Assembly: GCA_036435485.1 (NCBI GenBank)
Contig: CM071596.1
Span: 62,917,001 to 62,981,000 of the forward strand
DNA from: Saposhnikovia divaricata
Lineage: Eukaryota > Streptophyta > Magnoliopsida > Apiales > Apiaceae
DNA: 64,000 bases
Reading direction: 5' to 3'
Positions 45,083 to 57,158 of the stretch are shown here, in pieces. Each line of letters begins with the position of its first letter. Within the stretch, counting starts at the first letter, position 1. A program made the translations under genes and the position numbers. Below the pieces are notes generated by a model. It was given only the letters and a program-made list of their open reading frames with translations, ran no database searches and had not been told where the DNA came from.

Positions 45083-46113
45083 GGGGGTGGTATTGTATTA
45101 TGACTTTTAATGACAATTCTTGGGGTAATGATTTTTATGGATTTTATAGACTTTTAATGACTCTTAATGATTCTTATTGAGTCACTAAAAATTTTGAAAT
45201 ACTTTTGATGACTTCTAATGAAATGACTTCTGAAAACTTTCATAGACTTTTTGATAGATTTTGTGGTTTACTAGACTAACTACAAAGATCATGTATTAGC
45301 CTATGCTGTCAAATTCTTTAACGTTTTTTCACTTCAGTCCAATTTCGATCGTGTGTTCTCTGATTAATTCGACCACCAAAGTATATTTCTTGTTAATTGA
45401 GTATTCACTACATATTTTTATCTGAGAATTATATATTTGTCACTATTCATTAGCCAGCAATATTTTTATGATGCAAAGCTATTTTATTGGTGTTTTATGT
45501 GAATTTTTGCAAGCACAATATTTTTAAAAACCCATAAATTCCTATAATGTTTGATGGATTTTATTTTACTTTGTGTGTTATGATCTAGTTTTACAAAATT
45601 GCAAAAGATGATCTAGTTTTACAAAATTGCAAAAGATCGCCCCCTCAATAATATTTTTTACTAAAATGAATATAAAAAATATGGAAATTGAAAACCAAGA
45701 AGAGGAAGAAAAAGAGATGGAAGAGAGGAAGAAAGAGAAGAAAAACGACATAAATTTTTATTGATAGTAAATGAAACAATTTTATTCAAGATGATTTTAA
45801 TAGAATTATTAGAAGTCATGTCAAATCTTATCAAAAAGCTCATGACTTTTTTTTCAAGGGACATAGTTATAATTTTTGTTAAAAGTCATTAAAAGTTATT
45901 CTCATTAAAAGTCATTGACTTTTTGAATAACACAATACTTATAAAGAGTCTATAAATGTCTCAATTCAATACCGCCCTACTTTTAAATACTTCTTAAAAG
46001 TCTTAATTGAATAACACCATACTTTTAAAGACTCTTTAAAAGTTAGAATTGAATACCCCATGACTTTTAAAATCATTAAAAGTCTTTAAAAGTCTTAATA
46101 CAATACCACCCCC
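45083..46113. mobile_element. PIF/Harbinger-like MITE, 1.03 kb
   Basis: Terminal inverted repeats GGGGGTGGTATTGTATTA at both ends are flanked by the 3-bp target duplication TTA (45080-45082 and 46114-46116), the hallmark of PIF/Harbinger insertion. Repeats containing gacttttaa and its complement fill both subterminal regions. The right end holds about four degenerate units near 42 bp, each with an (a/c)a(t/a)t(g/c)aata(c/a)c core. No transposase is present. A 28-bp tandem duplication lies inside. Confidence 0.85.
45582..45637. repeat. 28-bp tandem duplication
   Basis: gatctagttttacaaaattg plus caaaagat occurs twice, back to back, at 45582-45609 and 45610-45637, inside the MITE. Confidence 0.95.
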
Positions 46114-46781
46114 TTAGTGCAGCTGAATTGACAATTTTGAGACTTTTATGGCAGCCCCCTGATGCAGTAGCCAGTAAGGAACGATGTGATTCTGAGTGGT
46201 CTTGATACAGTAGCATAGCAGAGTCATCTTGATATTAAAAAAAAATGATTACATTTGTATAGTTGCAAGTGACTATGTTGTTTCTGATAGTAAAATGTCG
46301 GGACACTTTTTGTATATCACTACGGACCAGGACTGGTATTGGTAGTGGATCCTTGTTGGAAATCGGTAGGCCTTCTCGAAATGCAGAAAGATAATATACT
46401 AAAACTGTCCCCGAATTTGAACTTTTTGGAGCTTGCTAGAAGAAGTAGTTTTTTTTTTTTTTTTTTTTACAAATAAACTTTAAATACCTGATATGGGGTC
46501 ACTGGAAGTATTGGACATGTTTTAAAGCTGATTGCAGATGCTGACTTGAAGCCAAATCAGGAAAAGCTGGGGGTACGTGGTAGTGAGGGAGATGTCAAAC
46601 GAAAGAATAATCAGATTGTTTTTAAACTATTACTAAAATCTCTACTCTGTAAAATTGCTTTTGATGATTATTATCTTTACTTTTTCTCTTTCCTCTCCTC
46701 TATTAATATTTCATCGCTTTTGTAGTCTGTATAGCAAAGAGAAGGTTCAGAGAAAGAGAGAGAAAGAAGGATCTCAGAATC

Positions 46782-47484
46782 ATGGGGAGACGTAAGATTG
46801 AGATGAAGAGGATTGAGGATCCAATCAAAAGGCGGGTGACTTATTCAAAGAGAAAACAATGTCTCTTCGGGAAGGCTAAAGAGATCAATGTTCTTTGTGA
46901 TGCTAAAGTGTCTGTTGTTATTGTTCGTAGTCCTACAAAGATGATTGAGTTCTGCAGTCCTAATACGACGTATGTGTAGAAGTATATGAATATATCGTAC
47001 TGTGTATGCATTTGTACATTTATCTTACTATTGTGGTGTTCTTTACTTTAAAACAGAATTCTAGATGTCTTAGATCTTGTTTTTAGTTAAAAAAAGTTAA
47101 AAGTTTGTGGGCTTTAGGTATTTTTGGGTTGTATTTATAAATTAAATATTTGATCTTTTGCAGTTTAGCTACTCAGGTGCAGAGCTACCAGGACATATCT
47201 GGAACAAAGCTTTGGGATGCAAAGCACGAGGTTAGTTGGCTCTGTATCTTTCTCTTTCTCTCCTGTCAGTTTCTTTCCTTGGTTTAAGCATATGGTATTT
47301 TGAGCTTCTTCTTCTGTAAAGTGATAACAATATTTATGAAAGTACTATTATTTTAAATATATTTGATCAAATTGGGAACAAAGTACATTTTACGGATCTG
47401 AGTCGGAAATAGCTATCTTAAACAGCCTTGATAAAATTATTACTGAAGATATAGAAAAAATTGTGTGTTGGTAATAATTGAGGG

Positions 47485-47518
<34 letters not shown>

Positions 47519-48167
47519 ATCTGTTGTTAATCTCTTTATGATCTATATACATGATAATTAATTCTTTGCTGTTTATCGGGAACAAATCAGGACCTGTCCA
47601 AAGAAATTGAAAGAATCAACAATGCAAATAGGAGCATGCAGATTAGACTGAGGTAGTTAAAGTTCCAATTGATGATTATTTGTTTAGATCTTTCATATTT
47701 CATCTTTTTCCGTTTACTTGCTCAACATTCATATTTATGTGTGTTATATATGTGCTCGGCTTACTTGAATGTCTAGGCACTTGAATGGGGAAGATTTTAC
47801 GTCTCTGCACTTGCCTGAACTCGTGTATCTGGAAGATACTCTTGAGACTGGCCTAAAGAGAGTTAAAAGCCGAAAGGCAAGTCTTCTAAAACATGTCAAA
47901 GTACTAGCAAGCTAGTGTCTGTGTGCATGATTTTAACAATTCTTAATCAATTAATCCTTTTTTTTTCATGACATATTCAGATGGAGGTATTCGACAAGAT
48001 CGTTCAACATGTATGTACATGATAAAAAAAACTTATACTATTTGCAAGTTCGATTTAAGCTTCTCATGTTTATATTAGTTATCTGTGTTAAAATGACCAA
48101 ACTGTTCAATCAGAATCGAGACCTGGAGGATGATAATAAGCGCCTCAGGTACCTGGTAAGGAACTAA
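46782..48167 (+). CDS. PISTILLATA/GLOBOSA-like MADS-box gene, C-terminally truncated
   Basis: B-class MADS proteins pair with APETALA3-type partners in the nucleus to specify petals and stamens. Six exons fit: 46782-46969, 47164-47230, 47591-47652, 47777-47876, 47981-48010 and 48114-48167. The first five sizes (188, 67, 62, 100, 30 bp) equal those I recall for PISTILLATA. The MADS domain runs MGRRKIEMKRIEDPIKRRVT through LCDAKVSVVIVRSPTKM. The K domain contains LWDAKHEDLSKEIERIN, LRHLNGEDFTSL and LEDDNKRLRYL. Intron 4 uses a GC donor (gcaagt). All exons are open, giving about 166 residues against roughly 200-210 in the family. The tail with the PI motif is absent. KRKQCLFGKAKEI departs from the usual KRRNGIIKKAKEI in the DNA-binding helix. 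Function is uncertain. Confidence 0.85.
47489..47516. repeat. (TG)n microsatellite in intron 2 of the MADS gene
   Basis: About 14 TG units, in the intron before exon 3. Confidence 0.95.
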
Positions 48168-48180
48168 GAATGTCAAACAG

Positions 48181-48240
48181 CAGATGCCCCTTCCCCTGTG
48201 CAGCTCAATCAACCAGATCAATCTGAGACGACTTAATCCA
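48181..48240 (+). other. Possible remnant of the PI-motif exon
   Basis: Fourteen bases after the stop of the MADS gene, the frame from cagatg reads QMPLPLCSSINQINLRR. This loosely resembles the family's C-terminal tail, which as I recall it has MPFAF at its start and Q-x-N-L near its end. If real, intron 6 and most of the last exon were deleted. The match is short and imperfect. Confidence 0.3.
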
Positions 48241-50155
48241 TACACATGCAGTACAAGCCCTCGTTAACTGGTGGATGGATCATATGATCTTTTTTGTTTC
48301 CTTTTCTTTTTGAAAATGGATCATATGATCTTATATTACTATATTAGCTTCTTTTGCCTATTACGTGGAAGACGTATAATTAACATCTTTTTGTTTTTCA
48401 TTTCCACCGGTTGAGGTGTGATTGAACTCCATGTACTGCTAAGTCTGCTATGGTCTGCACTAGTACAGTAAGTTTAAATTAATTTCAGACAACTTCCTGT
48501 TAACAAGATTCTGTTACCCAATGTCTTCTACTTTCAACATATAATTTTCTCCTTTTAGGCCGTAGCTAATAAATATTGGACATGATAGGTGAATGGTGAA
48601 TGCATGGTTTATGGGTAAAAATTTAAATTTATGATTTTTTGAAAAATAAATCAGTTTAATATAGTAATATATCTACAACATTTTTCCTTTTTTACAAGTC
48701 GAGAAATCAGTCTTCAAGCTCTCAGGCATTCTCACATAAAAAAATTACATCAATTTAAATCAAGTTAATTAGTGGCCCAAGACATAAAAACACACACAAA
48801 TTTGTTGGTCGGTTGTAATTCAACCAACATATAATTTAAAAAAAAAATTGTGATTACTGTTGTTAGAAATTCCAAATGATTTAAAGTTATGGCAAATATA
48901 TAAAAAAGCGCACACACAATTATTACAAATTTAAAACAAATATCCACATTAAAAATAAATTGAGTGCACAAAATAACACTGATTTTAAATTTTTAAAATG
49001 AATGTCCATATTATCAAAATAGGCAACGATTTCACTGAGAACATTCATTTGTTGAAAAACAATGAGAACACAAGATCAACTGTTCAGATTGTTTTATGAA
49101 AATTGTTTTATAAAATTGTTTGTTTTATATTTCTAGTTTTAGATTAGAAAAGAATTTATTTTTCCATATACAGTATCTCCAGCTTTGGTGCTATTATATA
49201 TAGTGGTTTAATAATCATGTTGAACGCATGATCATGATTACAATAATAATTGTCTTAATAAAATAATAATAAAACTAGGCCTTTCATTCTATTTCTATCT
49301 ACGGAAGTAAGTACTGTTCTCATAATCTCATTTTATAAATGAGTTAAATATCAAATTGCTCATTAAATTGAAATCAATATATCACTTTACTCATCCATTT
49401 TAACGGGATATCATCTGAATAACTAAAATCATAATAAATATCAAATACATAATTCTAAATATCTGTTCGAAAAATAAGAGTAATTTTTTGTTCATTCTAC
49501 ACATTTTTCTTGAATGTTATAGCAATCAAATGAAAACTTGTTATGTTCTAGTATTTTAGATAATATATTTAGATTTTTCCAAATTCATTTACTATTTGTT
49601 TTTAATTTTATAGTTTTTTTCTTGTTTTAATTAAAAATAAATTGTAAAAAACTTTTTTTTATATAAAATTTTGTTTACATGTAATAATGTTAAAAATAAA
49701 ATGGGACCGATGGAGTAGTTGCTAGTTGGTACTAAAAGTTGTGGGAGGGCCAAGACATACCTTTTTCCGAGGTTAGCTTTATTAGGCCTATAACGATCTG
49801 TTTAATTATATTTCGTTAAAATTTTAAATTGTATATATGTTTTTATTATTAAAATATTTTTGGAATTTTATAAATTTCATGAATATAAATATTATTCTAA
49901 TTATGTATTTTAATTATTACTTTCAAATACACATGTATATATAAAAATATTACATAAAAGTAGTTTTTTTTTAACTTTTATTTAATAGAAATAGTGAAAT
50001 TTATCTAATCGTGTAGACCATTTTTCGATTTTTATACAAAAAAATTTTGTATTATAAGTGTTTTCCAGATTTTATGTAATTTTTAGCTATATAATTTATA
50101 ATTCCTGTGATGCACGGATGTGTTTTCTAATAATTTTTATCTTATTACTCATATC

Positions 50156-50197
<42 letters not shown>

Positions 50198-51180
50198 TAG
50201 GGAAAAAATTTATTTACGTTGATAAAATATTATAATATAATATAATATACCTGTTTCGCTTATAATAGTATTGTATAGATACTAATAATATAATTTAAAA
50301 TATAGGGTGCGAATTTTTTTGAATGAAATAATTCATAAATGTTTTTTATGTGAATTGAAAATGAAGGTTGAGTTAAATCAAGTGTAATCGATGAGAAAAA
50401 ACCTTTTTAATCATAATTTGGAGTTAAAATATCCCAAATATTATTTTCTAAAGACATGACCCTTGCCATCACTAATAATGAACTCAATTTTTTTTTAAAA
50501 TTTATAATTCCTATTATATGAGGATGCATGTTTGCGGGTCAGATAAATTGATTGGGTTGATGGCATTTTTTTAACCCGACTTAATTAAATTGGTTTGAAA
50601 ATTATCCCAATCATATCTACTGTATAATAGTTTGGTTTGGGTTAGTTTGAATGGGTTAAATAATTTATAAAAGAAAAAAAATTAAAGTCCGCAAAATGTC
50701 GCTCATTTTGAGAATTTAAGTATAATAAAATTATGTAGAACTTACGATTTTTCTGTTAATATTTAATTTGACTAATATTATAATTTTAGTAATGTTGATT
50801 ATATCGTAAATCATATGCATACACGCCATATGTAATCATACCTCTATTAATAAAAGTACGATATATTGTATAATGCATATCAACATATAATATATAGATT
50901 TGTATTAAATTAGAGATTAGGAAACCTGAGATATATCTCAGGTAAGTTCCGTGAGATACCTATCTTTTATATGTAAAAATGAGGTGTGCGTTTTGGTAAA
51001 TTAAGAATTTTAAATTAGTCATGCGGGCCCAGTCAAGTTTAAAGTTATTTTGTATGTATCTCAGGAAAAGTTCCCTAAGATCTATCTCAGGGTCCTTTTT
51101 CTCATTAAATTATCAAATAAAATTTATATTTTAGATTGTGTTGGTTGAAAAAATATAAAATCCATATCCAACCCATTTAA
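48241..51180. other. AT-rich intergenic stretch
   Basis: About 2.9 kb without a supported gene. It contains long A/T runs and a (TA)n tract at 50159-50194. Short frames here have no recognisable content. Confidence 0.5.
50159..50194. repeat. (AT)n microsatellite
   Basis: About 18 AT units. Confidence 0.95.
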
Positions 51181-51541
51181 GGCTCTGTTTGGGATTGCTA
51201 TTAAAAAATGTTGTGCTGTTAAAAAAAGTCTTGTTAAAATAAGTGTTGTAGCGAAAATTAGATGACTGTTTGGTAATATTTTTGATATATGCATGTTTTA
51301 CAAATTATTTTTAAAAAAATAACATTTTTGGTGAGGTTTGATGTTGATATCAGTAACTGCTTCCTGTAGATGCTGAAAAGTAATTTTTTTTCAAAAGCAT
51401 GGAGGGATCTGTTTTCTTTAAAAGCATAGCCAAAAGCACTTTTCAGAAAAGTTGTTTTAAAAATTTATCAAACAACATTTTACCTGCTTTTCAAAAATAA
51501 GTTTTTGTTGCTGTCAGCGACCACAATACCAAACGGGAGTA
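51181..51541. mobile_element. Putative hAT-like MITE
   Basis: Ends are imperfect inverted repeats: ggctctgtttgggattgcta at the left, and aataccaaacgggagta at the right, whose complement reads tactcccgtttggtatt. The CTGTTTGG core is common at plant hAT MITE ends. The interior is full of aaaagca/tgctttt complements that could fold. I could not define a target duplication. Confidence 0.5.
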
Positions 51542-52321
51542 CGGAATCAGTTTGAAATTTTTTTAATCCAATCATGTATCGAATTTTTTTTTTTATCAGT
51601 TTAAAAGGATTGAGTTATATTGGTTTGATTGGTAAAGCTTGAACACCCCTAAATTTCCTGACATTGGCCTGGGTCTGGTGGTTTGCTGGGTACACTTTTC
51701 TTCTCCTGAAAAATGCAAGAAGCAATTACGTTTTCAATATTTAAAAAAATTTCTTCGACCTGGTAACGCAATTTGGACCAACATTTTTACGCATTCTTTT
51801 GGAAAATACAAGAAAAATGCATTTTAAACCTACGTGTTTCGCAAATGCAATTTTCATATGCATTTTTATTTGATAGAAAAGATTATTTATTTGAAGGGCT
51901 TTTTTTAAAAATATCCAAGTTGTAATTTTTTTTTTTCAAAAATACGATTGCAATTTATGCAACCTATTTTGCAACCTCATTTGCAACATTTGCAACCTTA
52001 CTTATAATCAATTTTCACTTGCGATGCTCGCGTTGCAATCTCATTTACAACTTCATGTAGTGTTTTTTTTTTTTGAAATAACTTCATGTAGTATTTTTGA
52101 AAATATTTTCAAAAATTAAATATTTTTATGAATATCCCTTATTTAAATTATATATACTTTGAATCATTTCATTAAAATTGTGATAAAAAAGATCATCATC
52201 CTAAACAATAATGCGTACCTCATAAAATATTACAAGAGTACAACATATAATACAGAATTAATGCAGAAAATAACGAGTTTTTCAGGAAAAAAAACGGAAA
52301 TACCAATTGCTGGCAACATGT
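51542..52321. other. AT-rich stretch without a gene
   Basis: It contains repeated gttgcaa/ttgcaac words near 51950-52050 and T-runs. No coding sequence supported. Confidence 0.45.
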
Positions 52322-53042
52322 GTGAAAAATACCCATTTGGTGACCCAATTGAAAAATGCGTATTGCTGATACGCATTAAGCATTTGCGTATCCCAGTTAC
52401 TGTAGCTCGTCTCTCCCACGAAGTCTCCCGTCTCTCCCGGCGACTCGTCGGCGATGTCCTCGTCTCTCTCGTTCTCCCATATCTGAACACAATTCCAACC
52501 ACCACAGCATCATAACACGACCCCTGAATCACCTCCTTCCTATTTCCCCAATCAATTTCTATCCTCCGGCCCCGCAGGGGCTTGCACGAAGCTCGTCGGA
52601 ACGATTCCGACGTTAAAGGTTCGATTTGGGCGTTTCCATTCCAGCTTATAAAATGCTAAGAAATTTGTATAGGTGTGTAGAGAATTTAATTGCGATTCTA
52701 ATGGTATGTTGTATGTGATGCGAAAGTTCCGGCTATGGATGAACGGATCGATTGAAAATATCGTCGGAAATCGCCATGGAATCGCCTCTGGAGCTCCCGT
52801 CTGTTGAAGAACAACGATGACGTTATATGACGTCAGCACGCAGGTCGAAGGTGCGTTACACGGGATACGCAATTCAGAGATGCGTATCCTAGCCTTACCC
52901 AACAGCTCCATGCGTATTCTAGGCTTTATAATACATGTATTACCCAATTGAGTCTTGCGTAGTCACTATTACCCAACCCTAAAATGCGTATTCCACATTA
53001 CCCCAATCCCAAATGCGTAATCAAATGGGTATTTTTAACACC
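52322..53042. mobile_element. Small element with inverted ends (aaaaatacccatttg)
   Basis: aaaaatacccatttg at 52325-52339 is repeated inverted at 53022-53036. The ends also share atgcgtat / atacgcat words at several places, so the subterminal repeats are complementary. The interior of about 550 bp is GC-richer, with open frames on both strands but no recognisable transposase. Class and target duplication are not determined. Confidence 0.5.
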
Positions 53043-53375
53043 CCTTCCCGAAAAATGTTATTTTTGTTTTTTTTTACAGAAAAACGTTATTTTTAACGCA
53101 AGCCCTATAATACAACCTTTCACATACATCTATCTCTCATTTTTCATTTAAATATTTAGAAAAATAAGCATGTTTCCTAGCTTAAAGTTGTGGCTTTTAA
53201 GTTGACATATACATGTGTTTGTGGAGAAAATGACCTAAATAATTAAAAATGGATACTCCTTTGTCCAAATTATCAATTGTTGGAAAAGTTGCCCATTTTA
53301 ACGAACTGCCTTCGCATGTGGTATATGCGTATGGTTCTTTTTTTCTTTTTTCTGTTTGGCTCAACTAAAACACTA

Positions 53376-54279
53376 CTACCTTGACTTCAAGTCACTGCAC
53401 CAAATGAAAAACTCGTGGGCTGGGTGGATGTTTGGGTTGGTGGGCAATCTACTCCACGCCCATAATTGCAATAAAATGAGACAGCCAGCATTTTCATCTT
53501 TATCCTTCCTACACGACTTGCATAATTCTCTATACAAGAATGCAAGTACAGCAGAGCCCCATGATAATTTTGCACATGAATCAAGATCTGCAATCAATGG
53601 GATGTACATGCAGTGAACCTGACCGCCGGAATGATCAGTGAACAAGACCCCACCAATGAGCTGTAATATGTAGGATTGTGTGTAACGTCTAAGCTCTAGA
53701 TCAGATGCATCATTTGGAAGTGAAGGTAACACAGAATTCAACCAACTAAACTTTAACCTACCACCAACCAACGCTCCCCCTGATTTTCCTGCCCCCAGCT
53801 CCCTCTAAAGCACCAGCTCCCTCTAATTTTGAAGGGAATACTCCAAAGACATGCTCAACAAATTTCCCCCATCCGCCTTCAACTGCAGTAAAGTTAGTAA
53901 CAGGTGGACCATCAATTTTTAAACCCAGTAGAACACTCACATCTTGTAATGATATCATACATTCGCCGATAGGAAAATGAAAAGTATGCGTCTCTGGATG
54001 CCATCTCTCGATCAAAGCAGTGATCAAACTCCAGTCAATTTGGATGCCCGTCAACCTAGAAACACCATCAAAACTCAAACCTTGTAAAATCGGAACCATT
54101 TTCGAATGCAAAGGAGGGAATTTCACATTGTTAGGATTACGGTGTCGTGATCTCTGACTATCGCTACCTCCAACATCCCATACAATGGAAGACCCGTGAT
54201 CTTTCTGTAGGTGTAAGACAGAAGCATCTGTAGGTTGAGGATGCATAAATTTCTTTTCGAGATCCATGATCTGTAGCAA
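53376..54279 (-). pseudogene. Plant mobile domain (PMD) protein, frameshifted
   Basis: Two minus-strand frames make one PMD protein. The first, 54279-53758, begins MLQIMDLEKKFMHPQP and contains LHLQKDHGSSIVWD, DWSLITALIERWHPETHTFH, and FPIGECMISLQDVSVLLGLK with DGPPV, the core PMD signature. The second, 53771-53376, continues with RRYTQSYILQLIGGVLFTDH, MYIPLIADLDSC and LSWGSAVLAFLYRELCKS. The break is at 53763-53771, where the minus strand reads gttggttggtgg: a tandem duplication of ttgg would account for the shift. The frame stops at 53376 (CSDLKSR), so the C-terminal half of the usual domain is absent. PMD proteins have been linked to transposon silencing and genome stability, but this copy is probably inactive. 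Confidence 0.8.
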
Positions 54280-54435
54280 AACAACATACTATAAGACAGA
54301 AAACTGAATATACACAACACAATAACTACAAAATATTTGCTGTTAACATCACATAATATAACACTTTGAAATTTAAAGTTCATCAAAGAATTTTATCTAA
54401 ATTTGTTCCACAAAAGGAATATCAACGAATACGGT

Positions 54436-54438
<3 letters not shown>

Positions 54439-54468
<30 letters not shown>
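54439..54468. repeat. (AT)n microsatellite
   Basis: About 15 AT units in the 5' flank of the PMD gene. Confidence 0.95.
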
Positions 54469-54471
<3 letters not shown>

Positions 54472-55142
54472 AATGTGTTAATATACAATTACATTACTAT
54501 ATTACATATAATAATTGACTGAATTCTCTCAGTCATTTCATCGAACACTTACTGCACACACTATATATACTACTTCACAAGCACTAATCAATCCAATTCA
54601 ATGATGGCCTCTCTAACACTTTTAGTAACTCAAGACTTCAATACTTTCAACAAATTTTCAATTCTATAAAACAGACATAGCTTATGAAACCCTATTTTTT
54701 TTTAATTTCTCAAACAAAAAGTATGAACAAGGATCAATACATACGGAAATTTAATGTCACTTACATCGATTAGTTGGTAGCGGTAGAAGGCAACAACAGT
54801 GATATCACTAATTACAAAGACTTTGGAAAAGAGAACATATTTGCTGAAGCTGGTAGCATGGGAAAACTATTAGACTAAGTCATATTTTAAATAATAGTTA
54901 AACGTTAAATACGCCTTACGAAGTAGCGTGTGTGGTGGGTAAAAAAGACACTTTGAGCGATATTGGGTATTTTGAGCAGTGGATACAAAAATAGTGGGTA
55001 GTTTGGGCAATTTTTCCAACATATATCCCTCAATGTTTTTATTTATTAATTTGATTTTTCTTTATTCAACATGTAATGAATGTTTCATTTATCATGCTAT
55101 ATACTTCATTGATTGTCTTTTCGGATGAATGGCTAAAATTTC

Positions 55143-57107
55143 GCATATTTTCTTAACTCTTGTGTTCTCAGCAATTTCAAATACAATAAAATACTTGATT
55201 CCAAGTACTTGAGAATTTTTTTTTTGAAAATAATAAAATTAAAAGGCTCACCCGAAAGCTATTACAAAAATGAGAATCTCGGACACGTGACAAACCAAAC
55301 ATCATTTAAGAAATAATGCGACACATTAAATTTCGTAATTTATTATTTATATGCGTGGATGTATTCAGATTAATTTTTTTTGATACATTAGTATATGAGT
55401 ATACTAAATGATGAATAATAATTATACATATACTCGTAAAATTCGAGAATCGGGACTAATCTATTGGGTTCTCGATCAAGAATTTAAACAGAAAATCAGG
55501 AATTAACCAGAATAATAATCAAATTTATTTTAGTAATAAAATATTTGACAAATATTTGTGACAAAATATAAATAATAATTATATAAAGATACTCGTAAAA
55601 TTCGATAATCGGGTCTAATCAATTAAATTCTCGATACGGGTTAAGTGGCAAATTGAAAAATAGTTGAAGTAATAATCAGATATTTTTTCATACTATAATA
55701 GTATTTGATATATTAAAGTTATTAGTATATGAGTATACCAAACGATGAATACTAATTATACATATACTCGTAAAATTCGAGAATCGGGACTAATCTATTG
55801 GGTTCTCGATCAGGAATTTAAGTAGAACTTCAGGAATTAGACAGAATAATAATCAGATTTATTTTAGTAATAAAGTATTTGACTCGTATTTGTAACAAAA
55901 TATAAATAATAATTATATAAAGATACGTGTAAAATTCGATAATCGGGTCTAATCAATTAAATTCTCGATATGAGTTAAGTGACAAATTGAAAATTAGCTG
56001 AAGTAATAATCAGATATGTTTTCATATTATAATAGTATTTGATATATTAAATTTATTTGTAATAAAATATACTATTCAAAAGTAATTCATAGTCAGTGAA
56101 AATTTTTTAAAAGTCAATCGGGAATTTCTCAAAAATTCAAAATATTTTTTAACACTGATTAATACTGATTAATGCTTTATAATAAAAATATAATTAATAA
56201 CTAATTTCATATTATTTTTTAATATATGTTATAAGAGTTGAAAAATAAGTTACACTCTCATTTTTAATATTGATCCATTGAACTCTGTGACACCTCGCTA
56301 TAAGTTAACTAATCTAACACCATTTACAAATTAATATTAAAAGAAAAACGTTAGTTTAGAAACTACGTGTTATTAAATAGTTTCTATAGTTCACTTTATA
56401 CCCTCAATTCAGGATTTTCCGTTTATATTATAATGTTATAAATGATATCTTTTTCCTTTTCATATTTTCTTATCTCTTTTGCGTTATTTCATGTAATAAA
56501 TAAATACAATAAAATTTGAAAAAGAAGAAAACTAGAGGGATCATCTGAAAACTATTACAAAAATACGAGATCTCGAGAAAGTAGCAAATTAAACATTACA
56601 AAAATGTGATGAATCAAAGAATGATTATTGTCATAATGGAATCAAGTAACATTAATCATTAATCTAACAACAAAAACAACTATAAAAACCGTAAACTAGA
56701 ACAATAAAAGAATCATCTGAAAATTATTATAAAAAACGAGATCTCGAGAAAGGAGCATACCAAAAGTTACTTAGGATTTAAGAAAGAAAGAATGTGATAA
56801 ATTGAAGAATGTTCATCGTCACAACGGGATCAACTATCAATAAACATAAAATCCAACGATAAAAACAACTATAACAACGTATATTAGAACATTCGAAAAA
56901 TCATCTGAAAACTATTATAATAATAAGAGATTTTGAGAAAAGAACAGACCAAACATTACTTAAGAAAGAAAGAAAGAAAGAAAATAACAAATTGAATAAC
57001 GTTTATCGTTACAACGAGATTAACTAAAATTAACCATAAAATAGAAATTGATTATAACTAACCGTAAACTAGAACAATCCCATGCCTTGCACGGGTATTG
57101 AAGCTAG
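55143..57107 (+). mobile_element. Non-autonomous Helitron rich in tandem repeats
   Basis: The 3' end is clear: a hairpin CCCATGC (57079-57085) with GCACGGG (57089-57095), one mismatched pair, followed by CTAG (57104-57107) and then T. Inside are a two-copy 334-bp tandem repeat and, next to the 3' end, three degenerate units of about 180 bp, each with atcatctgaaaa(c/t)tatta and cgagat(c/t)t. A related segment at about 55143-55300 matches about 56463-56600. The 5' end (TC...) was not found; 55143 is only where internal repeats begin. No coding sequence. Confidence 0.7.
55387..56054. repeat. Tandem repeat, two 334-bp units
   Basis: Units at 55387-55720 and 55721-56054 both start attagtatatgagtatac. 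Each unit contains two related halves beginning tactcgtaaaattcga and continuing gaatcggg / taatcggg, so the array is a four-fold repeat of about 160 bp. Confidence 0.9.
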
Positions 57108-57158
57108 TTTAATAAAAATCTAAGTTATAAAAGTAATAAATTGCTTTGCAAAATCTTG

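Larger units (their letters stand above)
53279..55020 (-). mobile_element. TIR-flanked element carrying a plant mobile domain gene
   Basis: Short inverted ends GTTGGAAAA(G/A)TTGCCCA (53279-53295 and the complement at 55004-55020) bracket a PMD pseudogene. PMD proteins are known from Mutator-like and gypsy elements and from domesticated genes such as MAIN and MAIL1. I found no clear 9-bp target duplication, so assignment to Mutator-like elements is inference. Confidence 0.5.

Noticed and set aside
44974..45180. 68-residue plus-strand frame near the MITE
   Set aside because: It runs across the MITE boundary into terminal repeat sequence, so it is not a gene.
55387..57075. Regular repeats as a possible CRISPR array
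   Set aside because: Units are 160-334 bp, degenerate and without short unique spacers, and the context is a plant Helitron.
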